Assembly: GCF_963583255.1 (NCBI RefSeq)
Contig: NC_084819.1
Location: 14,071,259 to 14,135,258 of the forward strand
Length of the DNA stretch: 64,000 bases
Reading direction: 5' to 3'
Source: Pyrus communis
Taxonomy: Eukaryota; Streptophyta; Magnoliopsida; Rosales; Rosaceae
Below the pieces are notes generated by a model that made no database searches, had not been told where the DNA came from, and saw only the letters and a list, made by a program, of their open reading frames with translations. Below are positions 35,823-46,796 of the stretch, piece by piece (position 1 is the first letter of the stretch; each line of letters starts with the position of its first letter). A program made the translations under genes and the position numbers.

Positions 35823-38800
35823 TAGGCCTGGCAATTTCTGACACGACCCGATAACCCGACACGACACGACACGAAATTAACAGGTGTTTGGGTCGACACG
35901 ATAACGAATCGGGTCTTATCGGGTAACCCGATAAGCACCTGTTAAGATAACGGGTTGGGTCGGGTATACACATGGGTAAACACGATACACGATAAGCATA
36001 ATATTATTTTTATAATTTTATAACCCTAAAAAAATACTGTAATAATTATATACATTAATTTTACAATTTTATACTCCTAAAAATTATAATAAATATATAT
36101 ATATATATATTAAATTAACTATAAAATTTATAATACTTATAATAATTATATATACTATAATAATTATACCCCCAAAATATTAAGTCTATCTATACTAATT
36201 ATATATATATATATATATTAAATTTTATAAAAACTATAATGCATATTAATTAATAATTTAATATGCATGATCAATCATGCATTTGCCAACTTGCCGCCCT
36301 TTTTGAAAAAAAAAAATGGAGGGAAAATGATGTTAAGAAAAGTTGAAAATAAAACAAAAAAGTGAGGGAATTAGGGAAAGATGTTGGAGGGAAAAGTGAA
36401 AATGATAAGAAAAAGTTGAAAAGGAAACAAAAAAGAGAGGGAAAAATGAAAATTAATAGAAGTGGTGAGAAATTTTTTTTTTTTTTTTTTTTAAGTTATT
36501 AACTTTTTATCACACACATGACTGTCATGACATATCTCACTATTTTTATAATGAACACGTGACACGTGATGTATGTACTATTCCGTGTACCAGTCAATTA
36601 TAATTTATACGTACAAAATATATAGATTTAAATCTACTTAATAAATATATATATACACACACACACACACACGGAACTTGATTGATGGCATACGAATTCT
36701 CCAAAACTAATTTCAACGATCCAAACCGTCAAAATTGTTTGTATATGCTTGGTGATCACATCAGCAAAAAATCACAAAAAAAAAAACATTCAGAGATCAA
36801 GTAACGGGACAAAGCTTTTCAACGGTTATAAACGAAAAATCACGATTTAACGGTTATTTTAACTCCGATTTTGATGATTTTTTATAACTACACTCCTTGA
36901 CCCTATATGAATACAATGAATGAATTCGATCTTCAATTTAAAATATTTACACAAGTGGATACCACAAAATCTTATGTTATACTTAATAAAAGTATAAATA
37001 AACTCTAAGTGTTAGTCAATCTATCGTTTTACGAATTCTCCAAAACTAATTTCAACGATCCAAACCGTCAAAATTGTTTGTATATGCTTGGAGATCACAT
37101 CAGCAAAAAATCACAAAAAAAAAAAACATTCAAAGATCAAGTAACGGGACAAAGCTTTTCAACGGTTATAAACGAAAAATCAAGATTTAACGGTTATTTT
37201 AACTTCGATTTTGATGATTTTTTATAACTACACTCCTTGACTCTATATGAATACAATGAATGAATTCAATCTTCAGTTTAAAATATTTAGACAAGTGGAT
37301 ACCACAAAATCTTATGTTATACTTAATAAAAGTATAAATAAACTCTAAGTGTTAGTCAATCTATCGTTTTACGAATTCTCCAAAACTAATTTCAACGATC
37401 CAAACCGTCAAAATTGTTTGTATATGCTTGGAGATCACATCAGCAAAAAATCACAAAAAAAAAACATTCAAAGATCAAGTAACGGGACAAAGCTTTTCGA
37501 CGGTTATAAACGAAAAATCACGATTTAACGGTTATTTTAACTCCGATTTTGATGATTTTTTATAACTACACTCCTTGACCCTATATGAATACAATGAATG
37601 AATTCGATCTTCAATTTAAAATATTTACACAAGTGGATACCACAAAATCTTATGTTATACTTAATAAAAGTATAAATAAACTCTAAGTGTTAGTCAATCT
37701 ATCGTTTTACGAATTCTCCAAAACTATTTTCAACGATCCAAACCATCAAAATTGTTTGTATATGCTTGGAGATCACATCAGCAAAAAATCACAAAAAAAA
37801 AACATTCAGAGATCAAGTAACGGGACAAAGCTTTTCGACGGTTATAAACGAAAAATCACGATTTAACAGTTATTTTAACTCCGATTTTGATGATTTTTTA
37901 TAACTACACTCCTTGACCCTATATGAATACAATGAATGAATTCGATCTTCAATTTAAAATATTTACACAAGTGGATACCACAAAATCTTATGTTATACTT
38001 AATAAAAGTATAAATAAACTCTAAGTGTTAGTCAATCTATCGTTTTACGAATTCTCCAAAACTAATTTCAACGATCCAAACCGTCAAAATTGTTTGTATA
38101 TGCTTGGAGATCACATCAGCAAAAAATCACAAAAAAAAAACATTCAGAGATCAAGTAACGGGACAAAGCTTTTCAACGGTTATAAACGAAAAAGCACGAT
38201 TTAACGGTTATTTTAACTCCGATTTTGATGGTTTTTTATAACTACACTCCTTGACCCTATATGAATACAATGAATGAATTCGATCTTCAATTTAAAATAT
38301 TTACACAAGTGGATACCACAAAATCTTATGTTATACTTAATAAAAGTATAAATAAACTCTAAGTGTTAGTCAATCTATCATTTTACGAATTCTCCAAAAC
38401 TAATTTCAACGATCCAAACCGTCAAAATTGTTTGTATATGCTTGGAGATCACATCAGCAAAAAATCACAAAAAAAAAACATTCAGAGATCAAGTAACGGG
38501 ACAAAGCTTTTTAACGGTTATAAACGAAAAATCACGATTTAACGGTTATTTTAACTCCGATTTTGATGATTTTTTATAACTACACTCCTTGACCCTATAT
38601 GAATACAATGAATGAATTCGATCTTCAATTTAAAATATTTACACAAGTGGATACCACAAAATCTTATGTTATACGTAATGAAAGTATAAATAAACTCTAA
38701 GTGTTAGTCAATCTATCGTTTTACGAATTCTCCAAAACTAATTTCAACGATCCAAACCGTCAAAATTGTTTGTATATGCTTGGAGATCACATCAACAAAA

Positions 38801-39745
38801 AATCACAAAAAAAAAACATTCAGAGATCAAGTAACGGGACAAAGCTTTTCAACGGTTATAAACGAAAAATCACGATTTAACGGTTATTTTAACTCCGATT
38901 TTGATGATTTTTTATAACTACACTCCTTGACCCTATATGAATACAATGAATGAATTCGATCTTCAATTTAAAATATTTACACAAGTGGATACCACAAAAT
39001 CTTATGTTATACTTAATAAAAGTATAAATAAACTCTAAGTGTTAGTCAATCTATCGTTTTACGAATTCTTCAAAACTAATTTCAACGATCCAAACCGTCA
39101 AAATTGTTTGTATATGCTTGGAGATCACATCAGCAAAAAATCACAAAAAAAAAACATTCAGAGATCAAGTAACGGGACAAAGCTTTTCAACGGTTATAAA
39201 CGAAAAATCACGATTTAACGGTTATTTTAACTCCGATTTTGATGAGTTTTTAGAACTACACTCCTTGACCCTATATGAATACAATGAATGAATTCGATCT
39301 TCAATTTAAAATATTTACACAAGTGGATACCACAAAATCTTATGGTATACTTAATGAAAGTATAAATAAACTCTAAGTGTTAGTCAATCTATCGTTTTAC
39401 GAATTCTCCAAAACTAATTTCAACGATCCAAACCGTCAAAATTGTTTGTATATGCTTGGATTTTCGAGTGTAGATATAGTACTTGAACGAGAAATGTTTT
39501 AATGTTTTGAAGTAATATTTATGTGGCAATGTGTGGTATGTGCAAATTTTTAAAATATATATTTTTTTCTTAACGGGTCATAACGGGTCATAACGGGTCG
39601 GGTCACTTTACCCGTTGGGTAAAGTGACACGACCTGTTAAGGACCCGTTAAGATAACGGGTGTAACACGACACGACCCGTTAAGATAACAGGTGTTACAC
39701 GAAAACGACACGAACACGATAGACACGACCCGTTTGCCAGGCCTA
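35823..39745. mobile_element. 3.9-kb hAT-like element carrying a satellite array
   Basis: The ends TAGGCCTGGCAA and TTGCCAGGCCTA are exact 12-bp inverted repeats, flanked by an exact 8-bp duplication ACCGTGAG (35815-35822, 39746-39753), as in hAT elements. Subterminal regions (35845-35995 and 39570-39735) are rich in AACGGGT/ACCCGTT-type motifs. The interior is AT-rich sequence plus eight 338-bp tandem repeats. No transposase is present. It sits in the Cassandra 3' LTR and so is younger than that element. Confidence 0.9.
36691..39461. repeat. 338-bp satellite array, eight full units plus a partial
   Basis: Units start with TACGAATTCTCCAAAACTAA at 36691, 37030, 37370, 37708, 38046, 38384, 38722, 39060 and 39398 (spacing 339, 340, then 338 throughout). 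The last is cut after about 64 bp (TATATGCTTGGA). Units differ by only a few bases. Each contains AACGGTTATAAACG and GATTTAACGGTTATTTTAA. ORFs such as 37009-37227 are translations of the unit, not genes. Confidence 0.95.
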
Positions 39746-40899
39746 ACCGTGAGGGAATGGTAAGCCCAAAGCGGACAATATCGTGCTACGATGGTGGAGC
39801 GTGCCTGGGAATTGATCCATCCTGGGTCGGGATGTGACACCTTATAAATATGGAAAAAACAATTAAAAACCAAGAAACCAAAATAAATTTTCAATTTAAG
39901 CATAAAACAAGTTAAAATACAAAACAGAAACTAAAATTAATAATCATAATAATTTAAAAATGAACCACCTTCGAGCTCTTCCTCTTCGAATTGGAGTTCC
40001 TCAGAATGTTGATCTTCAAAATGGTGATCCATAGCAAATCAGGAAGGAAAAGAGGAAAAACTGAAAAGGAGGAAGAAAGGGATGCACGGAAGAAAGGGGG
40101 TAGAAGAAGAAGAAAGACTGAAATTGGGGGAGAAATGAGAGCACAGATGAAATGGGAAAGAGAGCGGTTTAAATATGCGTACTTAGTTGGCGTCGGTTTA
40201 AACCGACATGGATTGACTGACGTCGAATTAAAAGCCGCTGGTGTCGAATTAAATGTACATGGCGTCAGTTATAACCGACGCCAACCTAACACACTTTACT
40301 GATATTCACGTCGAATTAGATGAACCAGTCAACTTTCTGACACTCTTTATTGAAAATACAACGTTGATTTAAATTAATGTTGGTGTCGGTCTTAATCGAC
40401 ACCAACTTCTAACACATTTTTTGAAGTTCACATTGCGTCGGTTTAATGAAACTTGCATCGAATTAAAAGATTATAACGTCCGTTAAAACCGACACTAAGT
40501 TTAACCCAAATTTCCCGTGCAAAACAAGCGGGAAATTTCCCGCCTAATATTTGGGAAATTTCCAGCCTAAATATTCATCCATTTCCGCCTAATATTTAAC
40601 CCAAAGAAAAAAAATAACCAGCTTTTTTCTTCTTCTTTTTTGTGTTATCTCATATAACATTTTAAGATTTTAATAAATAAAATTTAACTTGAATAAAATA
40701 CGTAATAAAAAACATAAATATAATTTTATTATAAAATATCATCACATACTAATTGAAACATAGTCTAATTAATACTTAAAATATAAAAAATAATAAATAT
40801 ATTTATTCCAAGTCATCATCGGTTAGGTCGTTGTCGGCATTGGCATAATTAACGAACTTAGTAGGCAACGGTAATGATTCAAGAAAATGAGTCTCTTCC

Positions 40900-42744
40900 A
40901 CGTTGTTAGGAAATTTTCATTGTCAAGTATCCGATCTCAAATCATATGCATACAAGTTTGATGGTTGGATCGTTGAAATTAGTTTCGTGTAATGCGTATC
41001 CCATCAAAACGATAGATTCACTAACACTTAGAATTTATTTATACTTTCATTAAGTATAACATAAGATAACTAGTGTAAATATTTTAAATTGAAGATCGAA
41101 TTCATTCATTGTATTCATATAGGGTCAAAGAGTGTAGCTGTAAAAAAATCATCAAAATCGGAGTTAAAATAATTGTCAAATCGTGATTTTTCGTTTATAA
41201 CCATCGAAAAGTTTTGTCCCGTTACTTGATCTCTGAATGTTTATTTTTTTCGATTTTTGGCGTATGGGATCTCGAAGTATATACAAACAAGTTTGACGGT
41301 TGGATCGTTGAAATTAGTTTCGTAGAATGCGTATCCCATAAGAACGATAGATTCACTAACACTTAGAGTTTATTTATACTTTCATTAAGTATAACATAAT
41401 ATTTTGTGGTATCCACTAGGGTAAATATTTTAAATTGAAGATCGAATTCATTCATTATATTCATATAGGGTCGAGGAGTGTAGTTATAAAAAATAATCAA
41501 AATCGGAGTTAAAATAACCGTTAAATCGTGATTTTTTGTTTTATAACTATCGAAAAGTTTTGGCCCATTACTTGATATTTGAATGTTTGTTTTTTTCAAT
41601 TTTTGGCGTATGCAATCTCAAAGTATATACAAACATGTTTGACGGTTAAATCGTTGAAACTAGTTTCGTAGAATGTGTATCCCATCAAAACAATAGATTC
41701 ACTAACACATAAGAGTTTATTCATACTTTCATTAAGTATAACATAAGATTTTGTGGTATCCACTAGTGTAAATATTTTAAATTGAAGATCGAGTTCATTC
41801 ATTATATTCGTATAAGGTCAAGGAGTGTAGCTGTAAAAAATCATCAAAATTAGAGTTAAAATAACCGTTAAATTGTGATTTTCGTTTATAACTGTTGAAA
41901 AGTTTTGTTCCATTACTTGATCTCTAAATTTTTGTTTTTATGATTTTTGGCATATGAGATCTCGAAACATATACAAACAAGCTTGACGGTTGGATCATTG
42001 AAATTGGTTTCGTAGAATGCGTATCCCATCAAAACGATAGATTCACTAACACTTAGAGTTTATTTATACTTTCATTAAGTATAACATAAGATTACTAGTG
42101 TAAATATTTTAAATTGAAGATCGAATTCATTCATTGTATTCATATAGGGTCAAGGAGTATAACTGTAAAAAATCATCAAAATCGAAGTTAAAATAACCGT
42201 TAAATCGTGATTTTTCGTTTATAACCGTCGAAAAGTTTTGTCCCGTTACTTGATCTCTGAATGTTTGTTTTTTTGCAATTTTTGGCGTATGCGATCTCAA
42301 AGCATATGCAAACAAGTTTAACGGTTGGATTGTTGAAATTAGTTTCGTAGGATGCGTATCCCATCAAAATGATAGATTCACTAACACTTAAAGTTTATTT
42401 ATACTTTCATTAAGTATAACAAGATTTTGTGGTATCCACTAGTGTAAATATTTTAAATTGAAAATCTAATTTTGTAATAGAGTAGTAGTGTATGGATGTT
42501 TGTTCATTAGGCTCTTATTTTCGAATGTAGATGTATTACTTAAATGACAAATGTGTTTTAATGTTTTGAAGTAATATTTATGTGGCAACGTGTGGTATGT
42601 GCAAATTTAAGAAAAAATATATATTTTTCTTAACGGGTCATAGCAGGTCGCCTGTTAAAAACCCGTTAAGATAATGGGGACACGACTTGTTAAGATAACA
42701 GGTGTTACACAAAAACGATAAACACGACCCGTTTGTTAGGCCTA
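40900..42744. mobile_element. Second hAT-like relative with the satellite in inverted orientation
   Basis: From about 40925 to 42470 the 338-bp unit recurs four to five times as its reverse complement (GTTTCGT marker at 40982, 41317, 41663, 42007 and 42342; spacing about 335-346), clearly more diverged than the array at 36691. The following 42500-42744 matches the right terminal region of the element at 35823 in the SAME orientation (TTTAATGTTTTGAAGTAATA, GTATGTGCAAATTT, AACGGGTCAT) and ends GTTAGGCCTA at 42744. A left terminus with TAGGCCTGG was not found, so the copy is truncated or rearranged at about 40900. Confidence 0.75.
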
Positions 42745-44494
42745 GTTGCGTGCCACCTCATAAACTCATCCTTAAGAAAGATGCAAGAGAGGAAGAAGAA
42801 AACACGGGGGGATAGTATATAAAGACCATCAATCTATCGCTTACAACTGACACCGGGTTTCAAAATATTAAAAAAATAAAATCTATGTTGCTCAGAACCG
42901 ACGCAGGCTTTAAAATATTTAAAAACAATAATTAGTGTCGGCTAGAAGCGACATCAATACTTAATGTCGCTTAAAAGCGACACTATTTTTTTTAAAGCGA
43001 CGTCATTATTTAAAAATTATTAAAATGTATGTCAGTTATAAGCGACATTAAATGTTTACGTCGGTTAAAAACAACATAGACAGTTTATGACGCTTACAAG
43101 CGACAGTGAATCCGACGTCATGTTAAGTATGTGTTGCAAATGTCTTGTCCGCCACTATATTATATTAAAGCAACATCACCCAGTGACACAATAAGTCCAT
43201 TTTGAAGTAGTGCAATTTTTTTTTTCTTCACGTTTCAATTGATTTCTAATGAGAATTCCGTGGTCAGCTACTATTCCTATTTAACTTTAGATCTCTTAAT
43301 GAAATTTCATTACTGTTCTACGAATTTAGCATGCGTTGACAAAGCTGCATTTTACTTTCTCATTTCTTGTTTTCTGTCAATTTCGAGGCCGCCTTTTCGC
43401 ATCACAAAAATTTACTGGAGAGGTGATATTGTTTTCCGTTGAACACGCTACATGTTGTTCTACCGAATAACTACCTGGAACAATTGCAGGACGATCTGCA
43501 GAAACAATGTCCAAGTACTGTTACATTCTAAGAACAGTAAAGCACATAATCTCGAGAACAATATAGGTTAGGTACTTGAGATTAATGGATTTCTTACAAA
43601 TTTAATCTTAGGGGATCCACTGTAAGTGAAACATTAAGTTCATTTAGACAGAAACAGTTCGTGTAGCAGGCAAAAATTTTCAATGACGAAATTTGTCTAG
43701 CACTTGGTGAGCCTATCATCTTTTGCTTTCATATCAACAAATGCCAAAGAAATATACCGAGAGTTGTCAACGCATCCTGCCAAATGTTGCCAAGATACTC
43801 CTAGAAGGCATTTTCACTAAACATTTGATGGGCACCAAAGGGGCCTGTGTTAGACATTTGGAAGGTACTCGAAGGACCTTCACATGCATTTTTTTCCGAC
43901 CTTCAGAGGGTCCTAGGATCATCTGGATCCCTATGTGAATCCGACCATGATGACAAGAACTACAAGCAAAAGGGGTAAGAAAAGTGAAGTATATCGTTAC
44001 AAACGAGAATTCCATCCAACAAGGAAGGAGAACATCAACAATCAAAAGCCCAAAATACATTCAAAACAAACCTAGTCAAGTAATTAATACCAGTAAGTAA
44101 TTAAGCAAAAATCTAATGTGCAGTCCATACCATTCAACAACCTCCATGACCTATCGGTGTTGGCAACTTGAGTTGTAGGGTAGAGTTGGTGGTTTTGTGT
44201 TGGGTTTGAAGGTGATGACATGTTGGGGGTGGTCATGACCGTTAGTTGGTGAAGACTATGTTTTCATGACCTTCTATTGATTTTGGAGACAAAGTAACCC
44301 CTAGTTAATTTAACAAATTTAAATGGGAATTAACATATGTGACATTTTCAATATGTTGGGTACTTGTTTGGAATGATAAAAAAAAGTTAAGACAAATTTG
44401 GAATGACACTAAAAAGTTGAGGGGTTAAAGTAATTGATCCTTATTCTTTTATTCATATTGCAAACTAATGAAAGATGGCAAGTGGGCCTTTACA

Positions 44495-44605
44495 GCAGTG
44501 GTGGAAAAGTGTTGAGCCATTGCATGACGGTATGGGTTCAAACTCCATCAGTGACTAATCTAACATCTAATTTAACAAAATCTATCGTTTGACAAAAAAA
44601 TTTAA
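44495..44605 (+). mobile_element. SINE-like fragment
   Basis: GGTTCAAACTCC (44529-44540) fits a tRNA B-box, with TACAGCAGTGGTGGAAAAG upstream where an A-box would be, followed by an AT-rich tail with CAAAAAAA. Ends and target duplication are not defined. Confidence 0.4.
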
Positions 44606-45759
44606 TGAAAAATGTCTCACGAACATTTTTTTTTTTTATCTAAAAACACGTAATGAACTCTTTTTAATCATAAGACAAGAGGCGGTGACAATATCGTACT
44701 ATATTGAATTTAGCAGCTAATTTACGAAGAATCAGTTGCCGAAAATTTGTTGAAGAAATAGTTGACAATGCACTAACTTCAATTTAATTATGATACTGCC
44801 ACTGCAACCCAATTTAATATAATTAAGACATTGCCACAGCTCCTGTAGTTTTGCCCTTATTACTATTTATTATTTAAAGTTCATTAGTCTCATGGAAATT
44901 ATAATTAAGACAGTTTGGCAGCGTCTCATTATTAATTTAGACACTTTGGCTTACATGGTGGGCATGCGCATGACCGTGGAAATTTTAGAAAGGGGTAGGT
45001 CAACAGTACGTCGGCAGCAGAGAACGGGGAAATTTTAGAAATGGGTAGGCCGGGAAAGACGGGGAAGAGAGGGAGAGACCGAGGGTCACAAAAAAATTGG
45101 AAAATGAAAGAATGAGAAGAAGAGTTTCTGGGAAATTGAAGTTGCAGAGTTTCTAGAGGGTTTTTGAAAGCGTGAATGAGAAGAACAAATACTAAAAAAT
45201 AAAAAAATGAAAGATAAAAGTTTAAAAATAATTAGCATAGAAAATAGATTAGTTAAACTAGGAGTATTTTAGTAATCACATCAGTTTTCATTCCGATTCA
45301 AGTAAATTAGTAAATAGTTTATATAGATCAATGTCATTCTTACTCCAATTTCAGACAGTTTTAGTAAACAACTTCAACAGTAATCTGATTCTAATTCCAT
45401 CTTATTCCAATTCCTCCTCAATTCAATTTCTTCCCAATTCAATTTCTCTCAATCTGATTACGGATTAGTAAACATGCCCTTAAAGTTTTGTTCTTGTATA
45501 CTTACTGTTTAGTTAACGACACGAACCAATTATGTACGATTTGTTAAATCTAATTCTAACGTTTACTCTAATTAATAATACAAACTTCCACATTGCTCAC
45601 TTAACTTTCAATTTGATTGGAGTATTGAAAACATTGTCAAATCAGAAAATGGCCCACTTTGGCTGGCGCGAAATCTTTTTAAAAGGCACTGCCCCAATCA
45701 TCCTGTGCATCTTGAAATAGTCGACTTCAGAGTCGAACCATTCCCACGCCATTTTTCAC

Positions 45760-45763
<4 letters not shown>

Positions 45764-45791
<28 letters not shown>
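45764..45791. repeat. TC microsatellite
   Basis: An interrupted run of TC dinucleotides (CTCTCTCTGTCTCTCTCTCT and on), likely length-variable. Confidence 0.85.
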
Positions 45792-45792
<1 letters not shown>

Positions 45793-46796
45793 GCACGCCA
45801 AAAGTCGGCAATCAGCGAGCCTCCGTCCCGCCACCAACGCCGACGCTGTTCATAGATCGTAAGCCGTTTGTCGAGGGCCATCCCTTCCCCACTTCGCTCA
45901 ATTACCGGAGTACGCGAATCGAGACAACACAATCCTCGGCGACTGCTGGTATTTCCACGATTTCCCGCGTATCTATCTGGTGATTTTCGTGGCACACAAT
46001 TTTTTGTTGACAGAAGTCTATAAATTGTCAAAGCAGAATTGGTTAATGGTTTTTTTTTATTTTTTGTATGGAATGTAATTGTCCATAAATTGTCACTGAT
46101 CTTTAGTCATGTGTCACACACAAGAAAGACTTCTATAAAACGATGGCAGTGAATCAATTTCACTTAAGTTTCTCTCATTACACACACAATTTGTGTTTTT
46201 TGGTTATTATTGTCTTTCAACCGGTCTTATCTCTCAGGATCTTCCAATTTCGAAGACTAAATTATCCAATGTTGGAACTATTGATTTAGAAATTAGTCTC
46301 TACTTTGGAGAAAAACTTCGCTACGAGCATCTGAACTTCACATGTTGTCAGGCCGCGCACACAAAACACCCTCGATGTCACTCCGTTTTTCATGTCTCAC
46401 ACACTGATTCGTGGTACCTACCCTTTGAGTCTACGACCGTAGTGCCGCAGCCTCGCCAAACACTCTCCCCTCTACGCGGATGCTATTTGCACCACGTGGC
46501 ACTTTGTAGTGTTTCAAAATATATGCACAAAATGCAATTTTCTTCTAATTTGAGGTCAATTTTCTTTGGTTTACGGTTAGGGAGTCATGAAAGATCCTAA
46601 TTTTTTGCCGTCAAAATCTGTCTAACACATATATCTTGTGCATCGTACTCCTAGAAAAAATTTTCGACATAGCTGGTGAGTACTCCGAATCTTGCATCTC
46701 TGTCATTTTCCCCAGACGAATATGTAATATTTTCTGATCAAATAAGCTAATCTTGTGCTTCCTCTTGGTTCTGATCGCATGTTCAGTGCGTAGAAG

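Larger units (their letters stand above)
35270..39839 (+). mobile_element. Cassandra-type TRIM retrotransposon, interrupted in its 3' LTR
   Basis: The 5' LTR (35270-35553) and 3' LTR (35624-35822 continuing at 39754-39839) share TGTGACATCCCACATCA at the start and CGGGATGTGACA at the end. Only 70 bp lie between them: a tRNA-Met-like primer-binding site (TGGGTATCAAAGCC, 35556) and a polypurine tract (AAGGGGGGTGGAT, 35611-35623). The element is flanked by CCTTA (35265-35269, 39840-39844). The LTRs carry a 5S rRNA-like segment, the hallmark of Cassandra. Without the hAT-like insertion the element would be about 640 bp. Confidence 0.9.
34478..43212. mobile_element. CACTA-like element sequence (right terminus present), host of nested insertions
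   Basis: The right boundary reads CATTTTGAAGTAGTG ending at 43212, the inverse of a CACTAC terminus. Subterminal sequence at 34530-34760, 40185-40500 and 42830-43120 is full of short GTCGGTT/AACCGAC and AAGCGACAT motifs in both orientations, including the 16-bp palindrome GTCGGTTTAAACCGAC (40192-40207). This fits En/Spm elements. The left terminus was not found; it may have been removed where the Gypsy-type LTR now abuts at 34477. No transposase was recognised. Much of the interior is later insertions (Cassandra 35270-39839 and hAT-related 40900-42744). Confidence 0.55.
43213..46796. other. Intergenic / upstream of AKR3
   Basis: No gene recognised. It holds a SINE-like unit (44495-44605), an AT-rich block with repeated CAATTCAATTTCT-type sequence (about 45290-45480) ending GTAAACATGCCC like a hAT MITE end, and a TC microsatellite (45764-45791). 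A TATAAAA at 46134-46140 could serve AKR3, but it lies about 660 bp from the ATG, which would need a long or spliced leader. Confidence 0.45.

Noticed and set aside
37009..37227. 72-aa ORF in the satellite array (and its inverse at 42127-42315)
   Set aside because: Translation of the 338-bp unit; disrupted in most units, no domain.
36691..39461. Possible CRISPR-like repeat array
   Set aside because: Units are 338 bp, directly adjacent without spacers, in a plant nuclear transposon; it is a satellite.
39991..40302. 103-aa Lys/Arg-rich ORF
   Set aside because: Lies in CACTA-like subterminal repeats; composition driven by a purine run and GTCGG motifs.
46193..46600. 135-aa ORF upstream of AKR3
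   Set aside because: No recognisable domain; sits where the AKR3 promoter/leader is expected.
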